This document shows, piece by piece, positions 10,963 through 23,830 of a stretch of DNA of 64,000 nt. The translations under genes and the position numbers were made by a program. The stretch is from Voacanga thouarsii (taxonomy: Eukaryota > Streptophyta > Magnoliopsida > Gentianales > Apocynaceae): the NCBI GenBank assembly GCA_026120185.1, contig JANUWF010003368.1:3286001-3350000 (forward strand). The letters are read 5' to 3'. Every line of letters starts with the position of its first letter. Positions within the stretch are counted from its first letter, which is position 1. The notes under the pieces are model-generated. The model did not search any database. It was not told where the DNA came from and worked only from the letters and a program-made list of their open reading frames with translations.

Positions 10963-11097
10963 TGTTAAGATTTATATCTTTGTTAGGGTCTTATTGAGAG
11001 TATAGATAATTCTAGGGACTTGTATGCAAAGTTATAAAGGCTGTATATAAACCTAAATCGTTATCGAATAAATTAAGTTTTACTCGATTAATCAATT
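10963..11097 (+). repeat. 3' LTR of copia element
   Basis: About 97% identical to 6923-7057; followed by target duplication GAAAC. Confidence 0.88.
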
Positions 11098-11102
11098 GAA
11101 AC

Positions 11103-11161
11103 TGATCATCCTAATCTATTTATAGCTCATCCTAATTACTTTACAGCTCATTTACACCTCA
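11103..11161 (-). repeat. Older copia LTR, proximal part
   Basis: Minus-strand start of the LTR (TGAGGTGTAAATGAG) after the purine tract at 11162-11175 (plus ACCCTCCCCCTCAA). Continues at 6739-6922 across the younger copia insertion. Confidence 0.6.
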
Positions 11162-11411
11162 ACCCTCCCCCTCAAGCTAAGGAATAGATGTTATCCATTC
11201 TCAGCTTGGATATAATACTCTCAAATACTGAATTACTCAATCCCTTCGTAAGTACAACTGCAAGTAGACGTTGTGCAGGCACATAAGGCGTACAAATCAA
11301 ACCACTCTCTAGTTTCTCTTCGATGAAGTGTCTATCAACTTTGATGTGCTTTGTACGATCATGTTGCATCGAATCATAAGCTATGCTAATCGCTAACTTA
11401 CTATCACAAAA
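11162..11411 (-). pseudogene. Copia RNase H C-terminus (fragment)
   Basis: The translation ends a copia polyprotein: CDSKLAISIAYDSMQHDRTK, VDRHFIEEKLESG, then VLTKGLSNSVFESIISKL. It reads cleanly from 11411 to 11172 and is joined to its purine tract and LTR. The upstream part of the polyprotein is cut off at 11411, where long-LTR sequence begins. The frame is open for this segment but cannot be functional. Confidence 0.8.
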
Positions 11412-13639
11412 GATGAAGATGAAATTGAAAGGAAAAAATGGTTTAATTGTTAAGAAAAATGAATTATTGTTGTTCTTATGTATAATTGTTGATTTTGTGC
11501 TATGAAATTATTGATTTGCTGGGATGAATAGACCTGAAAATCAGAAAATTGAAGGGAGATATGATGAAAATTGAGGTGGAATAAGTGTTGTATAAATAGT
11601 TTAATTAAGGGAGAATAAAATAACAATGTTTATTTGTGAAATTAATGGTTGGATTTTAAGTGGGACTATTTCGCCCCAGCAGTACTGAAACGAATTCAGG
11701 ATTGCGAAAATAGAATCCATAAGGTTGTAGTTGGATGTCTTACGAGCATTTTAGCAAATTTGAGGTTAATCGGAGTTGCATATTGAAAAATATGCTAAAA
11801 GTAAGAAGTAGTGCCAAAGTTGGAAAAATGCAAAAACTAAATTGAAGCAAATGGATTTCATTATTGTTTCAATATGTTCATGGAAGAATGAAGAGTTTAA
11901 AAAGGTTCATGAAAGTCTTTTATTCAAGTGGCGAAAAAGGGATAGAGAAGTACGTAATGGATTTTATTATGCAAAGAAATAGGCAAAATGGAAATTAGCA
12001 ATTTCATTATATTAGTAACTAAGAGTCGTGAACTTTAGTTGCTAAGCTAATGTTGGAATGACCTTTAATGTAGGTTATTCACGTTAGGGATTTGGGAAAA
12101 AGCTAGAGGCATATAACTACAGCTACGTTAATTTAGGACACAAGATGAGTCCCTTGATTTTTATAAGTAAGATTTGCTAGTGAAATTACATTTTATTGAA
12201 GAAATGTTCTATAAATCCTTTTGGTTTCTCTGAACAAATAAATGGTTTCTTTGAGGAAGAATTGATATCATGCCATGATTGGATTTGAATGAAAAATTGA
12301 ATTTTCATAAATGGAATTATTCATAATTAGTGATTAATTTTCCTAAAACCTCTTTATGACAAGGTTAATGGACCTTTGTGTTTTCCTGAGGAAATATGGT
12401 TTCTCTGAACGGGAAATTATTGAGGACTTTGGGAAATAGTATTTTCTATAAGGAATTTTGGATCTTTTGAATTATGAATAATTCTTAGGTATAAATATAT
12501 ACCTCAAAAGCTTTCTTTTCATTAATTATGAAACGAAATAATGTTTTACTCTGGGAAAGCATAAATATTCCTTTTTATGGAAGGACTTTTAGGAAAACGT
12601 GAACTATAGAATTATAATTAGTACTTCTTGAATTTAATTCTTCTTTTAGGATTAGAATTCTAGAATTCCTAAATAAAATTCCTTTGGAATCGGGTATTTG
12701 TCAAATGACAAAAATGCCCTTGGAAATATATTTTATCAAGCAAAAAGGACATTTTATCCTTTTTCGTTATGGTTTGGAAAACAATCTCCCAGTATGAGAT
12801 TAACGTTTAAAACACGATACTTTGGCCTCGGAAAATGTTTTATTTATATTCCTTCGGGAATGAAATATTTGATTGGCCTTGTGAACCAATAGAATTGGAT
12901 TGGTCTTGTGAACCAGTAAAGACGTTGAGTACTCAATAAGAACTTTGATCATTGTACTAGCTCGCATTAGAGGTAGACAACCCCAAATAACCTAGCTAGT
13001 TCTAGAGATTATCTTAATCCAAACGGGGTGATAGGGCATTGAGATTAGCCGTCCTGGCTAACCATTTAGCGCTTAGCAATTCCTATGCCTTGTGTGTGCA
13101 TTATTTTGGATTGTTCACTGATGTTGGGTAGGGACACCCGGTGTGTTCAACCCCTTACCGCCTCGATAGTAATTGACATCAGGATTGGGACCCCTGTGCT
13201 TACGATGGCAAGTAAAACATTCTCATTTCTTTCGGTATTGTGTTGGTACACACTTACCACTCCGACAATGCACAATTGAGTACTACAGGCTTGTATCCTT
13301 AGTACAATATAAGACTGTGATGTCAAAGGGAAGCTCTATGAGCTTTGCACACACGCCGACCTTCTGTTGAAAGAAGTGCCTATATTTTTTAAACTGGAGC
13401 AGTGATGTTGAATAAAATTCGGTTTTCCAAAAATGATTGATTTCAAAATAAACCCTCTCCTAGTAAGTTGGTGAGTTATTTTCAGTGGAAAAATATGATA
13501 CTTTCCTGTAACGGATCTTGAAACGAAACTCCAAAATGCTTGTGCCGGTTTGTTTTCATAAAACACTAACACCCATGGGATTCACTAAGTGATTTTCACT
13601 CACACGTGTCTTTTACTATATTTTATAGGATCCGGAGCA
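11412..13639. repeat. Long LTR-like repeat, left part
   Basis: Non-coding AT-rich sequence. The block around 12880-13620 (TTGTGAACCAGTAAAG, GAGTACTCAATAAGAA, ATGGGATTCACTAAGTG) has a clear counterpart at about 57236-57930 in the solo LTR 53373-58205, so both belong to one long-LTR family. It is interrupted at 13640-20505 by the nested solo LTRs and resumes at 20506-20746. Its outer ends are not resolved. Confidence 0.55.
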
Positions 13640-13644
13640 TAGGG

Positions 13645-16600
13645 TGTAATACCCCATGTTAGACCATCTTTGGTAAGTAGGGGAAAAGTCATGCATGTCA
13701 TATTGAGTTATACCGCATTTGATGATTTGAATTATTTTCCATTAAAATATTGATTGTGGATTGCATGAATTAATTTATTCTTGAAGTAGTTGGATTGCTT
13801 GAGCTTTCATTTATTGAGGAGAGTTTATTAGAAAAAGGGGTAAAGCAAGTGGGAAGAAATCAAGGGAGTTGTTAGGAGAATATTTAGAAAGAAAATGTAG
13901 TTTGGTAGATAGAGCTTGGCATTTAAACCTTCACGGGCTTGAGTTTGAATCCTAACTATTTTCAATCATTTTCATTCTCTTATTTTCTTTCCTCCTTCCC
14001 TAATTTTTCCCTAGCTTGGCCGAAATTCCTAGGAGAGTACCACTAAGAAATTAATTTCCTAAGAAGAGAAAAATAAATTAGGAGAGTGATTTATTTGAAA
14101 ATTATTTTATAAAATATTTTAGAACAAATCAAATTTTTGGTTCTAATATCTTATCATAATCTTTTGGAGAATTTTAAAGATTACTAATCTAGATTTTCTT
14201 TTAGCAACATCTAAATGATATATTAGTAGAGAAAAATATATATAAGAAAGCATATAGGTATTATTTTCAAGGAAATATATTCCCATATTTTATCCCCTTT
14301 CAAATAATATTTTCTTGATGGAAATAAAAGGCTTAGAGGTGAATTTAAATGAAGTATTTATCTCTTGGACAAATCCAGGAATTTTCAAAGCCTTTAGGGA
14401 AAATTTTCAGTAGATATAAATAGGAAACCAGAATTTTTATTTCCTAAAATAACTATTTAATAGCTATTACCCAATTTAATATAGGGAATTAATTAAACTA
14501 TTTCCTAATTAGATGACCTAATTCTCCTCTAAGATTTTCTGGAAAATTCTCTCAAAACTGCCGCCACAATGAAGAGAAATAACCTACCAAAAAACTCTTC
14601 AAAACCTAGCTGGGATTGGCCAAGAAAACTCTAACCAATTAGGACTTGTTTTCAACCAAAAGGAAACCAGAATTTCAGATCCTAGACCCTCAGAATTTTC
14701 GGTCACCCTAAGCCCATACTGCCCAAGATTTCCAGCCAAAACCCCATATCAAAAACCCCTCCAGCAGACCAGCAAAAACAGCTACACAAACCCTAATCTT
14801 TCCCTTCCTAATCTCGTCCAAGAAACAGCCAGAAAATCAGTATTTTTCCTTCTCCTTTTCCTCCAGATTTCGGCCACCTTCAGCCCTAATTCACCCATAA
14901 ATTCCAGCACAAAATCTGCACAAAAGTTCCCTAGCTATCAAGCAGATAAACAGCTGCACAAAGGCCCATTCTTCCTCTCCTATTTTCGCTATTATAGGGA
15001 CCCAAAACCAATCAGATTTCTCCTCTCTTTCTGTCCAAAATCTCGGCACCCTCAGCTTCACAAACATAGTAGCCACCAACCCTAATTCCCCTCCAAAATC
15101 TCGGCAGCCATAGAGAACACCAAAGCTGAACAATTTTCTGTTATGATCAAGAAACCCTAGCAAGACCAAAACTCCTTCAAACGCCTAAACCTAAAACCCT
15201 AGACTTTTCTATACAGCCAACCACGAAACTCTCACCTTCTCAGCCCTCCAAATACCCGAAGCAGTCAGCTAAAACCCTACCCACAATCTCGGATAGCTCT
15301 CTCCAAGAACACAACCAAAACCGAAATTCACTACAAGGTAATTGATCTTCAACCCTTCTATTCAAACCCTATTCTATTCTTTTCCTTTTCTCTTCCTTAA
15401 AACACGTCCATAAGGGACTGATTTTACCCATTCTTTGGTGAGTCTTGATCAAGGTCATCCAAGCGATCCAAACTCTTCAACTATTGATCAAACTCAAGCT
15501 ACTCAACAAAGAGTTGCCGTGATTTAAGTCTAAATCGCTAAGAGGTAATCAAGATCCTATCTTTATTGATTCAAATGGTCTTAAACTTCAAAATATTGGC
15601 TTAAGGATGCCTATGGAGTCTAGTATGAAAGCATGAATATATTAGATTGATGAATATGTTGATGAAATCCATAGACAAAGCATGTATGAGATAGGACATT
15701 GATGTATCTTATCATGATGAATCTAGATCCCTGCTAAATAGGCAAAAGATGAGATCTTTTAATGTTTATGGGGCTATTTATGATGATTTTATGTTAGTTT
15801 AATATGGAAGATGTCATGTGATGAATTGATCTAGATCAATGCATGGTCATGATCAATAGAATCGTAAAGGAAAGTTATATATGTGATTTAGTGAATTAAA
15901 CACCATGGATGCAATATGTAAATAAAGAAATTATGAAGAGTCATGTTGTATGAAATAATGGGTGGAACAATTAAATCCTAATTGCGGGGTTATTCGCTCT
16001 AGATAAGGAAGGAGTGGAAATTAGAGCAATCGATTGAGTTGGATTTGGCTGTGATATATCCAAGTAAGTCCCTGCAAAACTGTTTTGATAAATGATACTT
16101 GTTTGCAAGCAATTTTTATAATGTTATTTGGAATTGATGTCAACATGATGTTTTGACACAAGGATTGAGCCTTGACTAAAAATGATGAGTTATACTGGAT
16201 TGTTGTGAGACTTGGATTGGAAACGTGTAATACCCCATGTTAGACCGTCTTGGGTAAGTGAGGGAAAAGTCATGCATGTCATATTAAGTTATACCACATT
16301 TGATGATTTGAATTATTTTTTATGAAAATATTGGTTGTGGATTGCATGTATTAATTTGTTCTTGAAATAGTTTAATTGCTTGAGCTTTCATTTATTGAGG
16401 AGAGTTTATTGGAAAAAAAGGGCAAAGCAAGTGGGGAGAGCATTTAAACCTTGACGGGCTTGAGTTTGAATCCTAGCAATTTCAAATCCTTTTCATTCTC
16501 TTATTTTCCTTCCTCCTTCCCTAACTTTTCCCTAGTTTGGCCGAAATCTCTAGGAGACTAGCCACTAGGAAATTAATTTCCTAAGAAGAGAAAAATAAAT

Positions 16601-19600
16601 TAGGAGAGTGATTTATTTGAAAATTTTATAAAATATTTGAGAACAAATTAAATTGTTGGTTCTAATATCTTATCATAACCTTAGAGAGAATTTTAATAAT
16701 ATATTAGTAAAGAAAAGCATATATAAGAAAGCATATAGGTATTATTTTCAAGGAAATAAATTCCCATATTTTATCTTCTTTCAAATAATATTTTCTTAAT
16801 GGAAATAAAAGACTTAGAGGTGAAATTAAATGGAGTATTTATCTCTTGGATAAATCCAAGAATTTTCGAAGCCTTAGGGGAAATTTCAGTAGGCATGAAT
16901 GGGAAACCAGAATTTTATTTCCTAATAACTATTTAATAGCTATTTCCTAATTAGATGACCTAATTCCTCTCTAGGGTTTTCTGGAAAACTCCCTTCTAGC
17001 AGCCGCCACTTAGGGTAAAGACAACTTACCTAAAACACTCCCAAACCCTAGCTAAGATTGGCCAAGAAAACCCTAACCAACTAGGACTTGTCTTCAGCCA
17101 AAAGGAAACCAGAATTTCAGCCCTAGACCCTCAGAATTTTCGTCACTGTTCACACCTATTCTGCCTAAAATTTCCAGCACAAAATCTGCACAAAAGTGCC
17201 CTAGCTATCAAGCAGAAAAACAGCTGCACAAAGGCCCATTCTTCCTCTCCTATTTTCGCTATTATAGGGACTCAAAACCCATCAGATTTTTCCTCTCTTT
17301 CTGTCCAGAATCTCAGCACCCTCAGCTACACAAACACAGCAGCCACCAACCCTAATTCCCCTCCAAAATCTCGGCAGCCCTAGAGAACACCAAAGCTGAA
17401 CAATTTTCTGTTTTGATCAAGAAACCCTAATAAGGCCAAAACTTCTTCAAACACCTAAACCCTAAAGCACCTCAGCCTAACCTATCTCCTTCATCAATCA
17501 GCCTCAAACAAACCCTAAAAACCCTCCATTGCTCAGAAATTCCAGCCGCCAACCCTCCTCCACATCTGGACCAAAATAGCACCCAAAACTCCATCAAAGC
17601 CGAAAACCAACTCTAAGGTAAGCAACTCCTCAACTCTTCATCAACTCCTCTTCAATTCCTCTCGTCTTCTTCTCCTAAATCTCGATCATAAGGGACTGAT
17701 TTTACCCATTCTTTGGAGAGTCTTGATCAAGGACATCCAAGCGATCCAAACTCTTCAACTAGTGATCAAACTCAAGCTAGTCAACAAGGAGTTGCCGTGA
17801 TTTAAGTCTAAATCGCTAAGAAGTAATCAAGATCCTATTTTTATTGATTTACAAGGTCTTAAACTTCAAAATATTGACTTAAGGATGCTTATGGAGTCTA
17901 GTATGAACGCATGAATATATTAGATTGATGAACATGTTGATGAAAGCCATAGACAAAGCATGTATGAGATAGGACATTGATGTATCTTGCCATGATGAAC
18001 CTAGATTCATGCTAAATAGGCAAAAGATGAGATCTTTTAATGTTTATGGGGCTATTTATAATGATTTTATGTTAGTTTAATATGGAAGAGGTCATGCGAA
18101 GAATTGATCTAGATCAATGCACGGTCATGATCAATAGAATCGTAAAGGAAAGTTATATATGTGATTTAGTGAATCAAATACCATGGATGCAATAGGTAAA
18201 TAATAAAATCCTGAAGAGTCATGTTGTATGAAATAATGGGTGGAACAATTAAATCCTAATTGCGGGGTTATTCGCTCTAGATAAGGAAGGAGTGGAAATT
18301 AGAGCAATCGATTGAGTTGGATTTGGCTGTGATATATCCAAGTAAGTCCCTGCATAACTGTTTTGATAAATGTTACTTGTTTGCAAGCAATTTTTACAAT
18401 ATTATTTGAAATTGGTATCAATATGATGCTTTGACACAAGGATTGAGCCTTGACTAAAAATGATGAGTTATATTGGATTGTTGTGAGATTTGGATTGGAA
18501 ACGTGGATGTTCTATTTTCAAAAACGAATTTGCTAAATTTTAATTGTTCAAACTTCGAAAATGATTTCTTAAACCATTGTCAAACGATTTGAAAACGCTA
18601 TTACGAAAAACCACGTTTTGCAATCAAATTAATTAAAGACTTTCGGAAAAGGGAAAATGATTACGCCTCGAATGGGGAGCGTTGAGTACTCAGCGGGGGT
18701 AGGCTAGTAGTACTAGTTTCGAAGAGCAGGAGTGAGTCTTCTGGTAGGTGGCCACCTCCAGAAGATAAACTCAACTTGGAAAGGCGACAGTACTACTTAG
18801 TCAGGCCGATCCGAGCTAGCATATTGGTCCATGTGGACATTGTTGATCCGGATTGGACAACCGGAATGTTGGGTGTAGAGATGGAGGAGTATCTCACCTA
18901 GTGGGTGAATTCCCCACTGCCCTTTGTTGAAAGAATACATTGGGAAGCTATCATGGTAATAGCCATGATATGGATTGTGTTACTATATTGTTGAATCATT
19001 TGCTAATCCCTATTTAATGAATAATGATTGTGATGAAACAATGATTTATTGTGAACTGTTTTGGATTGATTGAGCAAGGCTCCTTTTTATGACGGTTATT
19101 GATGAGATTGGCTTGCAAACACGATTTTGTGGTTTTGATAAATCTGCATACGTGAAATGGTTTTAACTGACATTTGCACACACGAGACTTACTGAAATGT
19201 CAATCTCACACCTTTTATATCATGATTTCAGGAGATTGCGTTCAGTGAGGGGGGCGAAGCTAGGGTTGAGCTCCAATTTATTCATTTAGTTGTGGTTGAA
19301 TTTATTTCAAGAGACGAATGTTAGTTTTGATTTTCCAGACTTGTATAAGTTTTGCTTTCAGATGTAATGGAATTATCCTTTTAATTTTATTTAGCAGTTT
19401 TCGTTTTATTTTGTACCTTGTTATAAAGACCCCTGGTCCTTTGGTGGTCCTTTGGACGGGGCGACATCCTGCCCTATCTAGGTACCTAGGGTGTGGGGTG
19501 TTACAAAACGTGGATGTTTTATTTTCAAAATGAATTTACTAAATTTTATTTATTCAAACTCAAAAGCGATTTCTTACACTATTGTCAAACGATTTGAAAA

Positions 19601-20500
19601 TGCTCTTACGAAAACCACGTTTTTCAATCAAACTAATCAAAGACTTTCGAAAAAGGGAAAATGATTCTGCCCCTAAACGGGGAGTGTTGAGTACTCAGCG
19701 GGGGTAGACTAGTAATACTAATTTCGAAGAGCAAGAGTGAGTCTTCTGACAGGTGGCCACCTCCAGAAGATAAACTCAACTTGGAGAGATGACAGTACTA
19801 TTTAGTCAGGCCAGTCCGAGCTAGCATATTGGTCCATGTGGACATTGTTGATCCGGATTGGACAACCGGAATGTTGGGTGTAGAGAGGGAGGAATATCTC
19901 ACCTAGTGGGTGAATTCCCCACTGCCCTTTGTTGAAAGAATACATTGGGAAGCTATCATGGTGGTAACCATGATATGGATTGTGTTACTATATTGTTGAA
20001 TCATTTGCTAATCCCTATTTAATGAATTGTGAATGTGATGAAACAGTGATTTATTGTGAACTGTTTTGAATTGATTAAACAAGGCTCCTTTGTATAACTG
20101 TTATTGATGAAATTGACTTACAAACACGATTTTGTGATTTGGATAAACCTACATACACAAAATGGTTTCAATTGACACTTGCACACACGGAACTTACTGA
20201 GATGTCAATCTCACACCTTTTATATCATGATTTCAAGGGACTGCTTTCAGTGAGCAGGGCGAAGCTAGGGTTGAGCTCCAATTTATTTGTTTAGTTATGT
20301 TTTGAATTTATTTCAAGAGACGTTTGTTAGTTTTGATTTTCCAGACTTGTATAAGTTTTGCTATCAGATGTAATGGAATTATTCTTTTAATTTTATTTAG
20401 CAGTTTTCATTTTATTTTGTACCTCGTTTTAAAGACCTCTGGTCCTTTGGACGAGGCAACATCCTTCTCTATCTAGGTACCTAGGGTGTGGGGTGTTACA
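13645..20500. mobile_element. Outer long solo LTR (interrupted)
   Basis: Starts TGTAATACCCCATG and ends GGGGTGTTACA, near-perfect inverted ends. Flanking TAGGG (13640-13644) and TAAGG (20501-20505) are a one-mismatch target duplication. Without the inner insertion it is about 3.57 kb. It contains no coding capacity, purine tract or primer site, so it is a solo LTR. The length and TGTAATACCCC ends resemble LTRs of Tekay/Del-type Ty3 chromoviruses (established for other plants; assignment here is inference). Confidence 0.8.
16226..19505. mobile_element. Inner solo LTR nested in the same family
   Basis: A 3,280-bp copy of the same LTR (TGTAATACCCC...GGTGTTACA), with perfect 5-bp target duplication AAACG (16221-16225 and 19506-19510). 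Host sequence GGATTGGAAACG|TGGATGTT, intact in the inner copy at about 18490, proves that the outer copy was split here. Same orientation as the outer copy. It lacks about 70 bp present in the outer copy near 13855-13920. Confidence 0.88.
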
Positions 20501-20505
20501 TAAGG

Positions 20506-20746
20506 ACCCCGTGGATAGAAGACGATACCACTACATAGATCTGCAAACTATACCTTTTGTGCATGTACCTTATATTACTATCATAGAACACTTGTTAGTG
20601 TGTCGTGTACTTTACTTTTGGAGCTGTATATGACAGTAGTGTGACCTTATTATATCAATATATGTACTTCTGTTTGTTATAAAGAACCCTTGTCTGGAAA
20701 ACCAGACGAGACGACCCCAGACCTGTTACCAGTATTATTTATAGTA
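20506..20746. repeat. Long LTR-like repeat, right part
   Basis: Continues 11412-13639. It includes GTTATAAAGAACCC...GACGAGACGAC, similar to the end of the nested LTRs (TTATAAAGACCCC...GGACGGGGCGAC), so it is probably the R/U5 end of an LTR. The right boundary with the copia remnant is approximate. Confidence 0.45.
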
Positions 20747-23700
20747 GGGGTTGAAGTGCTTATCCACCTCACATGCTTTGTATGATCATGAACCGAGTTT
20801 TAAGCTATGGCAATTGCTAACTTGTTGTCACATTATAATCTTGTAGGCAAAGCAATCTGAACTTAAGTTCTTTTAATAATCTTCTAATCCAGATAACTTC
20901 ACAAATGCCATAAACTACAACCCTCAATTCTGCCTCTGCACTGCTCTGAGCACCCATGTTTTGTTTCTTGCTTCTTCATGTAACCAAATTACCTCCCACA
21001 AAAGTGCAGTAGCCAGATGCTGACTTGCAATATGTTACACTACCAACCCAATCCACATCAATATAGGCTTCAATCTGCATACGTCCTTGCTTCTTGAAAA
21101 GTAACCCTTTACCAGGTGTTCCTTTTAGGTACCTTAAAATTCAATAGACAGCTTCAAAATGTTTAGGTCTTGGTGAGTATATGAATTGGCTTACCATGCT
21201 GACCGCGTAAGCAATGTCTGGTCAGGTATGTGACAGGTAGATTAATCTGCCCACTAACCTCTGGTAACACTCTCTGTCCTAACATCTTTTGCAGCCTCCA
21301 GCTTTGTGTTGGTTCGATTGGTGTATTAGATATCTTGCAACTAAGCATACCTTTACTTCCAGGAGATCCAACACATACTTCCTCTAGTTGACAAAGATTC
21401 TTTCCATAGACCTAGCAAGCTCCACAGCTAAGAAATAGTTCAATGGTCTAAGATCTTTAATCTCAAATTCAGTAAAGAGTTTCTCCTTTAGCCTTGCTAA
21501 CTCCACGATGTCATCCCCTGTTAGAATAATATCATCAACATAAATAATCAAAATGGCAATTTTACACCGTTTGAATGTTTGTAGAACATGGTATGGTCTG
21601 CTTGGCTTTGACAGAAACCAAAATGCTTCATTGCTCTACCAAATCGTTCAAACCATACCCTAAGGGTTTGCAGCCATACAAAGATGTCTTCAATCTACAC
21701 ACCTTCTCAGCCCTATCCTTTCCTTCAAACTCTGGTGGGAGACTAATAAAAACTTCTTTCTCTAACTCCCAATTAAGGAATGTATTTTTCACATCTAGCT
21801 AATGCAAGGGCTAATTTTAATTTACTGCAAGGAATACTACTATCCTAATAGAGTTTATCTTTGCCACGAGCAAATGTCTCTTGGTAGTCAATTCCTTGTG
21901 TTTGTGTAAAGCCCTTTGCCATCAATCTCGCCTTATATCTGTCTACACTCCAATCAGCTCTACACTTTACCATAAAAACCCATTTACAACCCACAGTCTT
22001 TTTACCCCTTGGCAAATCCACAACCTCCCAAGTCCCATTTTTCTTCAGGGCTCTCATCTCCTCAAATACTGCTAACTTCCAATTGGGGTCTTCTAATGCC
22101 TCTTGTATGTTTCTTAGCACAACAATTCTGGAAATATTAGATGTAAAGGCTCTATGGGATTTAAAGAGTTTAGCAAAGGACATGTAATTTACAATGGGCT
22201 ATCTAGCACATTTCCCTCTTCCCTTTCTAATGGCAATAGGAACATCAAGGTTTTCAGTTTGAGAAACAAGAATTGGAGCTAAGAGTTTGTTTAGTTCAAA
22301 AAGAATGGATCCAGGTAGGGTAAGGTTAGAAAAATTACATGCATTATCTTCCTGATCATCATTCAGAGAGTGAGGTTGATCATTTACTGGAACAAGATAT
22401 GGACTCATGTTTATGTGGATCTTCTTCCTACAATAAACAAGCAGATTAGGTTTAGAGTTTTCATCTTGTAGTGCTTCCTTTCTTGTTTGAGCAAAATCAA
22501 GTTCAACAATAACAGATTGAGGTCCAATATTACTTTCTTGAACAGTTTTTTCCTTTTCCTGAATTGAACTATTTTCTGTAGGAGATTCAGCTTGTCCTAC
22601 TTTGATTTAAAAAAAAAAAAAATCAGGATTTTGCGTAATGAGAAGCTTGGGAGGCTTGAGATTGATTACACTGAGTAAGGGATTTTGTTCCCAAAAATTT
22701 CCTTCCTCACCAGACTTCTTCCCCTAAAGGAAATGTTTATCAAAGAATGGAATGTTTTCTAAAAATGTAACATCCATAGTAGTATAATACCGTTTTGTTT
22801 TTGGATGAAAACACTAATAACCCAATTGATTAGGGGTATACCCTACAAAAACACATTTTTCAACCCTTGGATCTAATTTAGAGCGAGATCGTTGGGAAAG
22901 GTGAACATAGACTATGCAACCAAAAATTTTTAGAGGTAAATCAAAATTCAACCTTGATTCTAGAACCTCGGATTTTAAACATTTCAAAGGGGTATTATAT
23001 TTCAAAACCCATGTTCGCATCCGATTAACCAAGTAAGATGCAGTTAAAAGAGCATCACCCCATAAATATTTTGGCACATTTATCGAAAACACTATAGCTC
23101 AAGTAATTTCAAGATAATGTTTATTTTTCTGCTCAACTATATCATTTTGTTCAGGGGTATCACGACAAGTGGACTGATGAACAAACCCATTTGCTTACAG
23201 AAAATCATTTAAGACCTTATTGAAATATTCAATCCCATTATCAGTTCTTAAGATACTAATTTTTCTTTGCAACTGATTTTCAATCATATTGTAAAAGGTT
23301 TTAAAAATCTTTCCTACTTCAAATTTTTCACGCAACAAATAAATCCAACAAATCCATGTGTGATCATCTATAAAAGTTACAAAGCATTACATACCTATTA
23401 CAGTGGTTACCGTGGAAGGTCCCCAAACATCACTATGGAAGGGATAAAACGGTCTTGAAGGTTGATAAGATTTAGGAATATAAGAATTTCAATGACTTTT
23501 TGCCAAAAAATGACTTTCACATTGCAAAGATTTAAGATTAATATTCTTAAATAATGATGGAAACAAAACTTTCAAATAAGCAAAGCTTGGATGCCCCAAT
23601 CTATAATGCCAAACCATTATTTATTCATAAACAAGAATGGAACTTATACTACTAAAGACTTGAACTGTTTTTTTTCCATGAGTAGATATTCTAGGTTGTA

Positions 23701-23830
23701 CATGCATGCCATTTAGTCTACACTTATAATCTATTGAGAAAAGTGCAAGATAGATTTTAATTCCATCGTTATGGTCAAGAGCAAAAGATCGTACATATGG
23801 GTGTAAAACTAGAAGCAATTTCCAATCTCC
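20747..23830 (-). pseudogene. Decayed copia polyprotein (pre-integrase to RNase H)
   Basis: On the minus strand, in order from high to low coordinate: GAG-pre-integrase (about 23820-23520, ending in a WHYRLGHPSF-like motif); integrase core (23500-22810) with SDVWGPS, FIDDHTW, ILRTDNGIEYF and PEQNDIVEQKN; a linker; RT (22185-21160) with EEMRALKKNGTWEV, VGCKWVF, YKARLMAKGF and a YVDDIILTG catalytic motif near 21520-21560; and RNase H (21150-20750) with DVDWVGS, SAEAEL and CDNKLAIAIA. Many stops and frameshifts. Gag, both LTRs and the C-terminal end are missing. It overlaps by about 80 bp in domain content with the fragment at 11162-11411 and differs in sequence, so it is a separate element. Confidence 0.85.

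Larger units (their letters stand above)
6923..11097 (+). mobile_element. Copia element, integrase-deleted, with both LTRs
   Basis: Two 135-bp LTRs (6923-7057 and 10963-11097) differ at 4 positions by my alignment. They are flanked by GAAAC (6918-6922 and 11098-11102), the expected 5-bp target duplication. A tRNA-Met primer site TGGTATCAGAGCC starts at 7058, directly after the 5' LTR, and a purine tract TTGAGGGGGAA precedes the 3' LTR. Inside are gag, protease and RT-RNase H in order, but the integrase core is absent between 8853 and 9180. The LTR ends TT rather than CA if the target duplication is taken at face value. The element is inserted in the LTR of an older minus-strand copia. Confidence 0.9.

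Noticed and set aside
11162..23830. The copia pieces at 11162-11411 and 20747-23830 as one split element
   Set aside because: Both encode the same RNase H segment (CDxKLAI to DRHF) with different sequence, so they overlap in content and must be two elements.
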